DNA from: Torreya grandis | Lineage: Eukaryota > Streptophyta > Pinopsida > Cupressales > Taxaceae | Length of the DNA: 64,000 bases | NCBI GenBank assembly: GCA_037957365.1 | Contig: JARHVA010004092.1 | Coordinates: forward strand, 1,118,501-1,182,500 | Direction: 5' to 3' | In this document: positions 41,113-52,633 of the stretch, piece by piece | How positions within the stretch are numbered: the first letter of the stretch is position 1 | How the letters are laid out: each line of letters begins with the position of its first letter | Notes under the pieces: generated by a model | What the model was told of the DNA's origin: nothing | The model's database searches: none | The model's input: only the letters and a program-made list of their open reading frames with translations | Made by a program: the position numbers and the translations under genes

Positions 41113-41482
41113 TATGGATCCATTAGGTGATATTAAGACTCAAGAGGGTAATAAAATGATTTAAATGGATATTCAAATTCATTATAACCTCTTAGAAAGT
41201 AAAACTCAAATATTAGATTCTTAAAAGGGTTTTGGTGTCCTTAACTTGTTAATGATTGTTCATAAAGTTGAGGCCTCAAATTATGAAATAATGCCACTAA
41301 TTTGGAGTAGAAAAACCCTAATGACATCCCTGAGAGGTATTCAGTCCCATAAAAAATTCAATGTTTTTCTAAGCATTCCAACCTACCATTCTAAAGATGG
41401 TAGGTTAACTAACACACCTGAGATGAGTTTATTAGGACATAAATCACCAAATTTTCACTTTCTTTGTCTAAAAACACCTTAA
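41113..41482 (+). pseudogene. Decayed unknown reading frame inside the 4.3-kb insertion
   Basis: From the ATG at 41113 (MDPLGDIKTQEGNKMI) one frame runs 123 codons with only two stops (near 41162 and 41222); the last 78 codons, from 41246, are open to the stop at 41480-41482. I see no known domain. The candidate TATA box upstream and the near-continuous frame make it the best coding candidate in the insertion, perhaps a gag-like start, but this is a guess and could be chance. Confidence 0.3.
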
Positions 41483-44303
41483 AGAGGTATATTATATGTT
41501 ATATTATGTGTTCAAGTTTTCTTCTAATGTTTTTGACACCTAAAATAGTTTTGGGACCATGTTTTGGCCATCAAGAGGGGATATGAATAATTAATCCAAT
41601 ATCACCCCAACAATCCTATTTTGGTGTTTTCCTCCTCCAAGGGTTCCAAAATATGTGAAAAATTCTTCCAAGAGCCATCAAACTTATAAAAAACATCAAA
41701 CCTTTAAGCTAAATAAAAAATTCATATTTTCATGTTTGTTTATAGTTAGATCTATAGGTTTTCATTTAGGCCTAATACTCTATTAGGCTTAGGAATTACT
41801 TCATTTGAGTAGTTTCTCTGATTCATTAGGATTATAAATATTTATATGTTATTTAAGGCCTATCACATATTTCATCACCCTATAAATTCATGTTTAAGAC
41901 AAAATTTGCACCTTGTCTCATGTTTTGTATAGGCAGGCCTATAAGTGTTCATCTAGGCTTATTTAGGCTTTTCATATCCTTTCTTGAATAGTTCTCACAT
42001 TGAGACCTAAGAAGCCACTTGTGACACAATTTAAACCTAAAAAAAGGCTTTGTGGTCTCTCTTACATGCCTAGGATAAGGTAATTCAGCCTTGATATCCC
42101 AAGTGATCTCCATCAAATTCTCCACAGTCATACTAGCCAATCTTGCATGAAGATATTTAGGTGATCATTATTATTTTTTGGGTCTTTATATATTATTGAT
42201 GTTACTTTAGGGACATTTTTATTATTTTATCTCAATACTAATAATATTTCCTCTTGTCTAGGCCTATTACATGGCTGGTTATACTTGAAACCCTTTGAGA
42301 GAATCTAAACCTATGTTTTAATGGACTACCACCTACAATTCTCTAATATAGATGTCCATGAAGTGAGTTCCTCAAATTTATAGATGTTTCCAAAAGTTTA
42401 ATATATTACCAATAACAAAAATAAACTAATTCTCTTATTGGTTTCTTAAAGAACAAAACTTATATGTAATGTTACACTTTTTAGACTCAACAGGCATAAA
42501 ACTTCCTATAATAAGATACTGAATCAAAACAAAATTTATATGGCCTGGATCAGTTATATTATTGGTTCACTAGCCTCACATAGTGATAATTGATCTCTAT
42601 ATGAATTTTGAAACTCACACAACTTTCCATTTTTATTCTTGAACCTTTAAATGCACCCATAAAGGAAAAATCATGCCTATGGGGTTTTAGGAGTGTTTAA
42701 GGAAACTTTATCTTGTTAGAAATTATTCATAAAGCATACCCAATATACACCTAAAATAATTCATAAATTTTTAAGGTCATAATGGCCTCTATATACCTTA
42801 AATATTATTTGACCCAACTTTCCTTCTCTTCTGTGGACCATCCTCAAATTGGTTGGCCTTCTTATGGCTACCAAGAAGCTGATGGAGATATGGGGAAAGT
42901 TTATTGATTTTTTAGACATGTAACACCCTTTTATAATTAATTTTAACTTGTGGAGGCTATATGGTGTTGTTTATAAGCTTCACCACCTAGTGTCATTGTT
43001 CCCTTAGTTAGAGATGCTCTAATCAAGCATGGGAACCTGCAAAAATTCCTCAAAACATCTTCTTCATGCAATGGAGTTTTATAATTTGGATAGTTGACTT
43101 ATGTGATATGTTGATGAAGTATTCCTAACATAAAAAATTTAGATTTAACTTAAAAAATTCCTTCACCCTACCTTTCCTTGCCAACACTTCATATTGAGTC
43201 ATAATTAGAGTTGAATCAAAGGATAAAAGAGAGTTACAACTTGATATACATTGGAAATGAATATTTTGACACATTTATAGACTATTAAGGATCCTATGAG
43301 GTATGTAATTAGTTTTCATTAGTGCCACATGGCCTAAAGTGACCCTCCTTTGCATGGTGTAACTCCTCATTCTTGATGTCCTTTAAATGAAGTCACTTCA
43401 ATATTATAACAAATGAGACCTTGAATATCTCAACATTATCTTAACATTCATAAATTTACCTTAATCTCTCCAAAAACATGTCATAAGACTCTAATGAAAG
43501 GGATCAGTGAATATACTAGGTGTTTTAACCCACTCTCCTTAGATAAACACTGCAAGAGACCTCAAAATGACCAAAGACACTTGACAAGACACCTTCCTAT
43601 GATAAGGCATGATCGATAGGCTAAGAAGAAACCCATCAAAAGGATATAAACAAAGTTAGAGAATGTTTAAATGCAAATTTTTTAAATACAATGGCATATG
43701 GTATCCATTTTGGCTAACATGTTGTGTATGAGTTATCTATTTATATATAAAGTCCTTCATATTAAACTATAGTTGATATAAATAAATTTTGCATATAAAT
43801 CATAATCCACCATTTTAGATGTGCTATTGTAGTCTAAAAAATGTGACAAACTTTGATTTCATATGTTTAAGTATGTTATATATTGGTTTCATTTGACTCC
43901 TATCCATGTTTGATTATTAGTGTGCTATAGTCATAACAAGCATTAGTATGTGATCTCTTATCCAACCTATAGTTCAATTACTAGTCTTGAAAGGTTTCAT
44001 CTATGTGGTCCACAAGAATCCTTTCCTTCCCTACATTTCCCTCCTTTTTGAATTTTTTTGAAGTTTTACCCACCTTAGGTTAAAACCATCACCAGTCCAT
44101 AAATCCCAAGTAGATTTAGATTCATCCACAACTACCCCATCCATGGTAAACAATCTACCTTGATCACCATTATTCCATTAACATGTTGTTTATAAAACCC
44201 AATACCCTACAACTCATGCCTTAAAGTGAATGATTTTCACTAATCCTAAAAATTTATAGGCTACCTCATAAAAGTTTTTATGGTGTGTATAAAACCCACA
44301 TCA

Positions 44304-45359
44304 ATAGAGTAACTTAAATTGGAACTATAATGAGAGAACGTACCACCACCTCTATTTCATTTAAAAATAATTACTTTAGTTGCACTAAAAACACCCAAAA
44401 GACTAAAAAGATAAAATTTAGACACTAATATACTATTCCCAACTTTGGAAATCCATAGAAAAGTTAGGTCTAATAAAAGAGTTAAGAGAGATCACCAGAC
44501 ACAATCATTCTCTCTAGGTATACAACCTATCTTTCATTACTCCCGATGGCCCATCCATAGCCTCAAATATAAGCTCTAATTTATTCTTCAATCTAGCTAA
44601 TTGGTTATATTATTAATGTTTTTGGAGTTGTCCATGCTCTACCTAAAAACTCTATGAAATATTTGTTTTCCTTTTCAACCTCATGAAGGACTATAAACGA
44701 ACACATCAAGGCCTTCAAAAATTCCTTGGGAATATCAAATATAACCCATTAAGATGTGTCATACAAGCCATTTCCATTCAAATTATAATAGGTAGCCTAT
44801 GTCTAGTTTTTCAATGTCCCAAAAGGTTCCATTACCTCTTGGGAAGAGTGTTAAAACACTTTTTGGCATAATTTGGCTAGGTCACTAGTGCAAGTGTTTT
44901 TTATCAACACTTTAAAAGCATGAGAAAAGAGCCAAATAAGCCAATTTAAGCCTTTAGTGCTATATTATAGGAGATGTATATTAGACTTAATATTGCTTAA
45001 AAACCCAAAAAGATGTTGGACTTAAAGATGTACAAGAATGATTTAGACCCTATAACTATTGTATTTATACACAACTATTTATATTGATACATTGTCTTTA
45101 GATTATGCTGAAGATATCAATTTAGAGAAAAACATAAACCCTCATATGCAATATTTGGCCCCACACAATGTTGGTCTTATTTTCCCATATTTCTATCTAA
45201 TTTCAAATATAAATTAGAATACTTTAGCCAAAAACTATAACCTAAGTTATAATCAATTACCCTTAACCCATATTCTTCCTAATCAACATCTTGGCTTCTT
45301 GAATAATTTTATGCATAATTAACAAAAACTAAACCAATAATTGATACTAGTCAATACTA
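44304..45359 (+). other. Leader region of the giant element
   Basis: Between the 5' LTR end and the first gag-like sequence. A primer-binding site should lie just after 44303; TTGGAACTATAATGAG at 44319 begins TGG as such sites do but is 15 bases from the LTR and matches no tRNA I can name. The open piece 44683-44871 may be N-terminal gag but lacks any diagnostic motif. Confidence 0.5.
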
Positions 45360-46239
45360 CTATAGTACAAGGTACTAATTTTAATTCCACTAAAATAGAA
45401 TTGGAATCAATCCATAAGATGGTCCAAAAGTTGAGCAATGAATTTTTAAACTTTTATAAATGCATGGATAACATTTGAGGACATAATACCAATCAAGGTT
45501 TTAGATTCCATAGATACAACATTTCTTTCAATAGATCTATAAATATTAAAAAATTACAAGTCCCATACAACAAGATGCTAGAGATCAATACTATGGAATC
45601 AACCCTTCTTAATTGGTGTAGGATTCATAACACTACACAACATGGTGAGCTCAACTATATCGAGTTATGCACAATCTTTAAAATCATTTAAAAGGAGATG
45701 GAAATGCAATAAATCTGTACATATCCAACAAAACCTTATTCATCTACTGATCTCATACACTCCATCATAATAATAGCATTTGATACCTATGATATCCCAT
45801 TTTTAGAGGAAGGCAAACATAAAATAGATGATAATGCAAATGATATACATGCATTATATCAATTATATAAGAATAACTATAATATTAGGAGCAAACATCT
45901 GATTGCTAATTCAACACCTCCAAATAATAATGATACTACACCTTACCAATCCAATAAAAACCCAGCTCCAAAAAAGAGAGATGAGTAGTTGAAAAGTGCA
46001 AAACCATAAATCAAAGATAGGCACAACATTATTAAGGATATGAAAAATATCAAGGCAAATATCACCTTGAATGAACTAAATTAGATCATTAAAAAAAATT
46101 GTTCAAAACCCTAATTAGTAAATACTCTACATCAGATAAATCCAAAGATGCACATGCTAATGTGATGGAATTTAAAGATAAACTTTAAGTAACATTATTC
46201 TTTCTAACTATCTAAATGCTCATAAATAACATGTAATAC
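45360..46239 (+). pseudogene. Gag C-terminal part of the giant element, decayed
   Basis: Gag forms the virus-like particle and binds element RNA. At 45617-45671 the reading WCRIHNTTQHGELNYIELC resembles a zinc-knuckle-like Cys/His cluster of plant Tat-type gag, with one Cys changed to Tyr. At about 46018-46085 the stretch NIIKDMKNIKANITLNELN matches the conserved i...lkk..anIs..eLl segment that precedes protease in this lineage. Several stops intervene. The N-terminal border is not visible; capsid homology could not be confirmed by eye. Confidence 0.6.
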
Positions 46240-46716
46240 TTATTCATGGACTTAGGCACCTTAGCCATTATGATGCCAATAATTGTATGCCACAAGTTAG
46301 GCTTGACCCCTAATAATTTAAAGAGTGGTCTTATAATTATAAAATTCTTTGGTCTTATGTGTCAAATAATTAACAAATGTGCACATCAGTTGGCACCTAA
46401 ACCACATGTGTATCAGGGCATCAAAATATTATTAACTGATATTATGATATTATATAGTCTATTATTATGTTGTAATTGGTCCAAGACATTGAATGGATAT
46501 TTGGCCACCAACTTATCACATATGTGGTTACCCTAGAAGGGGGTATCTAACTATATATGAGTGGATTTTGAACCTAAGAGGAAGCATATGATCACTAAGT
46601 ATAACACCATGAATGCAAATATATAATTTATATCTTCACATGTAGGTGTATACATGTGTACTACTAGACAATAACATGCATTATATGAATAAGAACTTAA
46701 ATATCCTTCTTAATTA
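46240..46716 (+). pseudogene. Aspartic protease of the giant element
   Basis: The retroelement protease cleaves the polyprotein as a dimer using a D(S/T)G motif. A 96-codon open stretch (46246-46536) reads MDLGTLAIMMPIIVCHKLGL, corresponding to iDsGa..niMp...c.kLGL of plant gypsy proteases, with DSG altered to DLG. Later ILTDIMI-like ILLTDIMILYSLL, NWSKTLNGYLATNLSHMWLP and, beyond a stop, KRKHMITKYNTMN continue the family pattern of L..R.W...L.GYL..D.SH..LP. The reading passes directly toward the aRNH. Confidence 0.75.
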
Positions 46717-47100
46717 TTGACTCTACATTTTAACAGAGTTGAATTAAAACCAAGTTATGGTGTGGTCATGGTCTTGATAGATCCATATGGTAAGAGGTAC
46801 CTTAATTTTTTACACATTATAGTTTCTATACACAAACAATAAATTAGAATATGAAGCTCTAATCATCATCTTATGGTTTGCACTAGAACACAATGTTAAG
46901 AAGTTGCAGATATTTAGTGATTTTGAACTAGTGGTGAATTTGATTAGGAATAAGTATTAGTGTAAGGTCACCTACTTAAATAAGTAAAAACATAGATCTT
47001 AGGAATTGATTGAGTCATTTGAAGGATTCAACATCAAGGCCATCCCTAGAGATTAGAACCATATAAAAAATTCATTAGTAGCTTTAGTTTATAATCCAAG
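46717..47100 (+). pseudogene. Additional archaeal-type RNase H (aRNH), upstream of RT
   Basis: Reading: LTLHFNRVELKPSYGVVMVL then IDPYGKRYLNF, a one-base frameshift, FLYTNNKLEYEALI, FALEHNVKKLQIFSDFELVV, FEGFNIKAIPRD and NHIKNSLVAL. This matches W.lyFDGs....GaG.vL..P.G......f..TNN.aEYEAL..gl..a...gi..l.v.gDS.Lvv......f......HipR..N..aDaLA, the second RNase H acquired by Tat-lineage elements. Of the catalytic acids, the first Asp is Asn, the Glu of EYEAL and the Asp of SDFELV survive, and the last Asp is Asn. A typical gypsy RNase H also follows RT, so the element had two. Confidence 0.75.
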
Positions 47101-48460
47101 ACCACTTCAAGAGTCAAAGATGCAAAAATTCTTAATGGAGTTGGTCCCTTACCAATCCATCTTAGAAAATGTGGATAACTTATAGGTGTTCTAAGATTAC
47201 CAATAGATAGTACAATTTATGAACAATTCTAGAGATTTTGAATCTCAATTACTAGATGAGAAAGACATCAAACCCATGTATTGTGAAGACTTCAGAGAAG
47301 ATGGTTTTTTGAAATTTAAAAAGAACCACATCCCTTTGGGTATGGCCTCTTTAGAGTTATATTTTGATCTAGACCCCCAAGATTAGAAGTAGAAACCACC
47401 AAGAGCAAATAAAAAATCTTTGCCAAAGAAAATTTGGGAACTAATCAACACCCTCAATAGATGAATGTAGGACTGAGTTGCACTGAAATTGATAATTTTT
47501 TTTGAAAGACCTATTGGTAGAATACAAAGATGTGATATCATGGACATACAAAGAACTAAATTTTTTTGATCCTAGAGTCATTATACACACTATCCCATTG
47601 AATCTATATCATAAACCATTCAGGCTAATAGAAAGGCCAATAAACCCAATTATGGAAACTCTAATTAAAACTAAAGTATAGAAGTTATTGGATTCTATAA
47701 TTATTTTTCAAATTAAGCGCTCTACTTGGGTAGCCAATTTGGTACCAATAAAGAAAAATAGAAAATAAATATGACTCTATGTGACTATCAAGAACCTAAA
47801 TAGAGCATCATATAAAAAAAATATTCCCTACCATCACTAGATGAGGTAATTTAAATGGTAATCTAATTGGAGATGAAGTACTTTTTGGATGTATTTTATA
47901 GCTAATATCAAGTACTGGTAGAGGCAGAGGATTAGATGAAGACTACCTTCACAATAAAGTGGGGAATTTTTTCATACAATAGGATGTTATTTTTCTTAAT
48001 TAATGCCTAATCAAATTTTAAGAGAGTCATGGACTTTGATTTCTAATGGTTGGATAACAAATAAATAATCATATACATGGACAACCTCATTATGTTATCC
48101 AAAAATAGAGCTAACCATGTAGACCACCTCTGAAAGGTGTTTAAAAGATACATAAGGTATGGAGCGTCACTTAATCTAAAGAAAAACATCTTTAGAATTA
48201 TAGAAGGGAAGCTGTTAGGCCATATCATCACCAAGAATGGGATCTCCATTAATTCATATTAGGTGTTTACCATGTCTAGGTTGACACCTTCAAGCATCAA
48301 GAAGGAGTTGAAGTCCTTCTTTGATAAGATAAACTTTGTGATTTTTTTAATTTCTAGATCTATCAAGATTTTCAAACCACTAAATGCTATGTTGAATAAA
48401 TATATGAAGATAGAGTGGATGATAGAAACCCATAGAGCTTTTCAAGACATCAAAACTACC
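47101..48460 (+). pseudogene. Reverse transcriptase of the giant element, with N-terminal linker
   Basis: A linker (DFESQLLDEKDIKPMYCEDF, then IPLGMASLELYFDLD) leads to LLVEYKDVISWTYKELNFFD at about 47509, HTIPLNLYHKPFRLIERPIN, KLLDSIIIFQIKRSTWVANL and VPIKKN, the standard N-terminal RT run of Tat-type pol. The palm continues with KWGIFSYNRMLFFLINA and, from about 48052, IIIYMDNLIMLSKNRANHVD: the YxDD box reads YMDN, so one catalytic Asp is lost. SLNLKKNIFRIIEGKLLGHI and INFVIFLISRSIKIFKPLNA close the domain. The part from 47968 onward is duplicated in tandem. Many stops are present. Confidence 0.9.
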
Positions 48461-49418
48461 ATTACTTAAGTTCTAGTTTTGATTAGTCTAAATTTTGGTA
48501 AGGATTTCTATCTCTATTCATTTACTTCAAAAATTTTATGGCTATTGTGATCACATAAAAGGTATAAGATAATGAACATCCCATTGCCTTCATGAGTACC
48601 AATATGAAGGATGTTCATTTGAATTACTCTATGATAGTCAAAAATATTTATGCCCTTCTTAAAGCTATCAAAAATTTTAGACACTATATTCTATGAAATA
48701 AAACATATACCATTATTTTGGATCCTATTTTCAAGCTTAGGCCTGGACAAAATGAACTAGGTGAAATAGGAGGCAAATAGATGGTTGAACTCCAAGAGTT
48801 TAAACTTGAAATCAAGCTAGCTGAAGTGGTAAGAGGCCACAGATTATCCATTTGATGACCAATATTGATCCATAAATCAATAATTAACAAACCAATGAGA
48901 TTTGGGTAACTATTGGTGAATGGTACAATCAAATTATCCATTATATTCTCACAAACACTTGTCTTTTAGAAATAACAAAGAGAAAAGGTGAGCACTTAGG
49001 CTCAAATTTGCTCATTACATGATCATGAAATGATTCATGTATAGGAATAACTATGAGGGCATCTATTTAATATGTATTTCAAAGGAATAAAATATAGACA
49101 TCCTAAAAATCTTACATTAGAATATAGGAAGTGGGCATCCCTTAGGAAACACAATAGCTCATAAGATTCTAAGGATAGGATATAGCTAGCCTACAATATT
49201 CAAGGATGCTCACAATCATGTCAAGACTTTTTATGACTACTAGGTATTTAGGAAGAAATAAGTAAATTCTATCATGCCTTTACAACCATTAATTGAAGGA
49301 CATCCCTTTGCCCAATGGGCTCTTGATTTTATTGGGGTGATAAACTTGAATTATTCACCAAGACACAATTTTTTCCTCATAGTGACTAGATACTATACTA
49401 GGTGGACATAAGCTATTA
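47968..49418 (+). repeat. 1451-bp tandem duplication, unit 1
   Basis: Covers the end of RT, all gypsy RNase H and the first part of integrase. It equals 49419-50869 shifted by 1451 bases in every line I compared; the one difference seen is C at 49227 against A at 50678. The shared bases at the joint are only about TTT. The open frames at 48043-48249 (minus), 48263-48469 and 48684-48941 (minus) recur identically in unit 2. Confidence 0.95.
48461..48790 (+). pseudogene. Gypsy-type RNase H of the giant element
   Basis: Reading: LVLISLNFGKDFYLYSFTSK, then PIAFMSTNMKDVHLNY-like IAFMSTNMKDVHLNYSMI, KNIYALLKAIKNFRHYIL, NKTYTIILDPIFKLRPGQNE. This matches pVl.PdF.KdF..ytfaS......p..fmS......e..Y...eK...a...a.k.fR.Yil of Tat pol, including its lineage-typical decay of catalytic acids. 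It follows RT directly, making it distinct from the aRNH at 46717-47100. It lies within the tandem duplication, so an almost identical copy is at about 49912-50241. Confidence 0.85.
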
Positions 49419-50869
49419 TTTTTCATACAATAGGATGTTATTTTTCTTAATTAATGCCTAATCAAATTTTAAGAGAGTCATGGACTTTGATTTCTAATGG
49501 TTGGATAACAAATAAATAATCATATACATGGACAACCTCATTATGTTATCCAAAAATAGAGCTAACCATGTAGACCACCTCTGAAAGGTGTTTAAAAGAT
49601 ACATAAGGTATGGAGCGTCACTTAATCTAAAGAAAAACATCTTTAGAATTATAGAAGGGAAGCTGTTAGGCCATATCATCACCAAGAATGGGATCTCCAT
49701 TAATTCATATTAGGTGTTTACCATGTCTAGGTTGACACCTTCAAGCATCAAGAAGGAGTTGAAGTCCTTCTTTGATAAGATAAACTTTGTGATTTTTTTA
49801 ATTTCTAGATCTATCAAGATTTTCAAACCACTAAATGCTATGTTGAATAAATATATGAAGATAGAGTGGATGATAGAAACCCATAGAGCTTTTCAAGACA
49901 TCAAAACTACCATTACTTAAGTTCTAGTTTTGATTAGTCTAAATTTTGGTAAGGATTTCTATCTCTATTCATTTACTTCAAAAATTTTATGGCTATTGTG
50001 ATCACATAAAAGGTATAAGATAATGAACATCCCATTGCCTTCATGAGTACCAATATGAAGGATGTTCATTTGAATTACTCTATGATAGTCAAAAATATTT
50101 ATGCCCTTCTTAAAGCTATCAAAAATTTTAGACACTATATTCTATGAAATAAAACATATACCATTATTTTGGATCCTATTTTCAAGCTTAGGCCTGGACA
50201 AAATGAACTAGGTGAAATAGGAGGCAAATAGATGGTTGAACTCCAAGAGTTTAAACTTGAAATCAAGCTAGCTGAAGTGGTAAGAGGCCACAGATTATCC
50301 ATTTGATGACCAATATTGATCCATAAATCAATAATTAACAAACCAATGAGATTTGGGTAACTATTGGTGAATGGTACAATCAAATTATCCATTATATTCT
50401 CACAAACACTTGTCTTTTAGAAATAACAAAGAGAAAAGGTGAGCACTTAGGCTCAAATTTGCTCATTACATGATCATGAAATGATTCATGTATAGGAATA
50501 ACTATGAGGGCATCTATTTAATATGTATTTCAAAGGAATAAAATATAGACATCCTAAAAATCTTACATTAGAATATAGGAAGTGGGCATCCCTTAGGAAA
50601 CACAATAGCTCATAAGATTCTAAGGATAGGATATAGCTAGCCTACAATATTCAAGGATGCTCACAATCATGTCAAGAATTTTTATGACTACTAGGTATTT
50701 AGGAAGAAATAAGTAAATTCTATCATGCCTTTACAACCATTAATTGAAGGACATCCCTTTGCCCAATGGGCTCTTGATTTTATTGGGGTGATAAACTTGA
50801 ATTATTCACCAAGACACAATTTTTTCCTCATAGTGACTAGATACTATACTAGGTGGACATAAGCTATTA
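49419..50869 (+). repeat. 1451-bp tandem duplication, unit 2
   Basis: Second unit. It ends at AAGCTATTA (50861-50869), after which the integrase continues to its C-terminus, whereas unit 1 runs straight from the same point into the start of unit 2. Thus unit 2 is joined to the real 3' part of pol and unit 1 to the real 5' part. Confidence 0.95.
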
Positions 50870-51640
50870 TAACAAAAAATTTGAGACTAATTAATATCAT
50901 AAAGTTTTGAGAAGAAAATATATTGACCAGGTTTGGCACTCCCATTTCCTTAGTTTGTGATAATGGTCCAAATTTTAAATCTTTTGCATTTACATAATGG
51001 GCCTCTGGTAATAAAATCATAATCAAGTTCTCTTCGAGCCACTACCCATAAAAAAATGGAGTAGCTAAATCCACCAATAACAATTTAATGGATTCAATTA
51101 ATAATTTGGCACAAGATAATCCAGGAGAATGAAATTTCTTATTAAAATGTGCACTATGGGTAGGTAAAATCAAGCACAAGAAATCCCTCAAGGCTTCATA
51201 TTTTATATTGGTGTATGGATAACCACCCATATTCACCATTACTCTAAAGATACCAACTTACTAATTCAAACAAGATTACATGGGGGAAGATGAAAGATTA
51301 TAGTCTAAGGCATTAGACATAGTCTAGATGGAGGAGATAAGAACTAAATCACTATATAGCTTTAGTAAACATCAAGATATTATCAAAATATGGTTTGACA
51401 AGATATCCAAGATCAAAACCTTTAAGATCTCAAACTTGGTGCTTTTTTAGGATAAAGCACATGAGAAAAAGGGAAAACATGATAAGTTAACTCCTCTATG
51501 GATTGGACCATATCAGATATCAAAAATCCTAGGTAAGAATGTCTTCTAATTGAAATACCTCCAAGTTAATAACCTCACATTTTTAGTCAATGGATAGTTT
51601 TTGAATCACTATTTCATAAATGATCCAATTGGAGATGCCT
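50560..51640 (+). pseudogene. Integrase of the giant element
   Basis: Zinc-finger region: GHPLGNTIAHKILRIGYS then PTIFKDAHNHVKNFYDY, with the Cys pair degraded to Tyr. Core: FAQWALDFIGVINLNYSPRH, FLIVTRYYTRW (TDYYTRW with the first Asp changed to Arg), LTRFGTPISLVCDNGPNFKS (second Asp kept), FSSSHYP.KNGVAKSTNNNL (Glu changed to Lys). C-terminal part: YFILVYG, ISNLVLF.DKAHEKKGKHDK, LTPLWIGPYQISKILGKN and LNHYF near 51615. Compared with relatives it is full length apart from stops, but two of three catalytic acids are lost. It is close in sequence to the minus-strand integrase at 33.1-34.3 kb, so inserted and host elements are cousins. Confidence 0.9.
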
Positions 51641-52633
51641 TGGGATGAGTGTTTTAGATGTAGGATTAAATTATATTTCTTATTTTTTAGAATAATTTAT
51701 TGATGTCTAGGAGTATTATTTCCTACTTTATACATTTTTATTTCATTAGATTAGTTGTTATAGTTTCTAGATTAGTTTTATAAAAGTGTAAAATAGACCA
51801 ACTAATCTCCTACATAGATATTATAAAATAAATACCAAAAATAAGGGAATGATTGATAAGGATGCACCTTTAGTCCTCATAAGTATTTAATTTGAGAGTA
51901 CTAGAGATTTTAAAGTTAAGTTATATGTTATTACAAAATTAGGTCTTACTTTGATTGAATGAGTTTACTAGACCCCAGAAATTTAATGTAATATAATCAT
52001 AAACATTTTATAAAAACTTTCCATTTCTAAAGATCAGCTACACTATAACATGCAAAAACTTGGATGATTGATAATAAACATAGAAATAGATATATAATGA
52101 TAGGGACATATTAATAAAAATAATTTTTCTTATACATACACCCAACCAATAGTGATTCCAAACCTTTCTTCTATCTATATTTTAGAAAAAAAAAACTCAA
52201 TCATAAAAACTAGCAGTAGATGCGTGATTGAAGTAATATCTATCAGGGCTATGGATGTATAGCTAGAAGTAGATAAAGGCTTTTAGTGGAATCATATGTA
52301 TCTTTATCAAGGGTATAGAGACCTAGCTAGTATTAGGGTAATGCCTAAACTTCCCATATTGTTTGGTTATAAAATCTAAAATCAGCATGAAACCTACACT
52401 ATTTATCTAGGACTTTGCCAAAACTCTCATAACAAGGGAAATTGAATACATAAAATTACACATTTATATCTAAGGGATGAAAAGGGTTAATATGTTGCAT
52501 GAGGAAGTATGAGGTTATTTTTAGGTTTCATTAGTTTTTCATTTCTTGGTAGTGTTGAAGTTTGGTTATGATACATTTCTAAGATTCTAGGTTCTCAAAA
52601 TACTCAAGAGTATTTTTCCATGTGAATAGCCAT
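51641..52633 (+). other. 3' untranslated region of the giant element
   Basis: About 1 kb between integrase and the 3' LTR, with no coding similarity. No purine-rich tract is visible directly before 52634, where a polypurine tract is expected; the bases there are TGTGAATAGCCAT. This is the weakest point of the LTR interpretation. Confidence 0.55.

Larger units (their letters stand above)
39383..43719. mobile_element. 4.3-kb insertion within the 5' LTR
   Basis: The 3' LTR keeps the empty site CTTTGGTTGTGTATGAG (58545-58561). In the 5' LTR this is split: GGTTG (39378-39382), then TGTTATTACTC, and 4,337 bases later GGCTAACA followed by TGTTG (43720-43724) and TGTATGAG. GGTTG/TGTTG fit a 5-bp target duplication with one change. 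The ends TGTTA...TAACA are short inverted repeats as in many LTR elements, but I found no long direct repeats inside the termini and no RT or integrase, so the class is open: a non-autonomous LTR derivative is my first guess. Confidence 0.75.
34471..44303 (+). repeat. 5' LTR of the giant element (with nested insertion and deletion)
   Basis: Aligns with 52634-59135 from TGTTGTGCCATAAC to CCACATCA. Shared landmarks: AACAGGACTAAT at 34719 and 52880, AAAGTACACATAAATAAGTT at 35578 and 53800, AATAAGGACCCCCAAGAAGG at 37400 and 56567, TTTATATATAAAGTC at 43739 and 58568. Relative to the 3' LTR it lacks about 1.04 kb at about 36598 and gains 4.3 kb at 39383-43719; without the insertion it is about 5.5 kb. 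A TATA-like run, TTTATATTTATATAG, lies at 34756-34770 with an equivalent at 52918, about 285 bases into each LTR. Confidence 0.85.

Noticed and set aside
42925..42945. TGTAACACCC as an LTR start inside the 4.3-kb insertion
   Set aside because: No partner copy and no second boundary; such words are common in this AT-rich DNA.
44310..44430. RNase H-like minus-strand reading to the right of the 5' LTR, which would make the 5' LTR a separate insertion
   Set aside because: The similarity rests on a few hydrophobic residues and no RT lies upstream. The RNase H half at 59141-59345 is far clearer and is attached to an RT.
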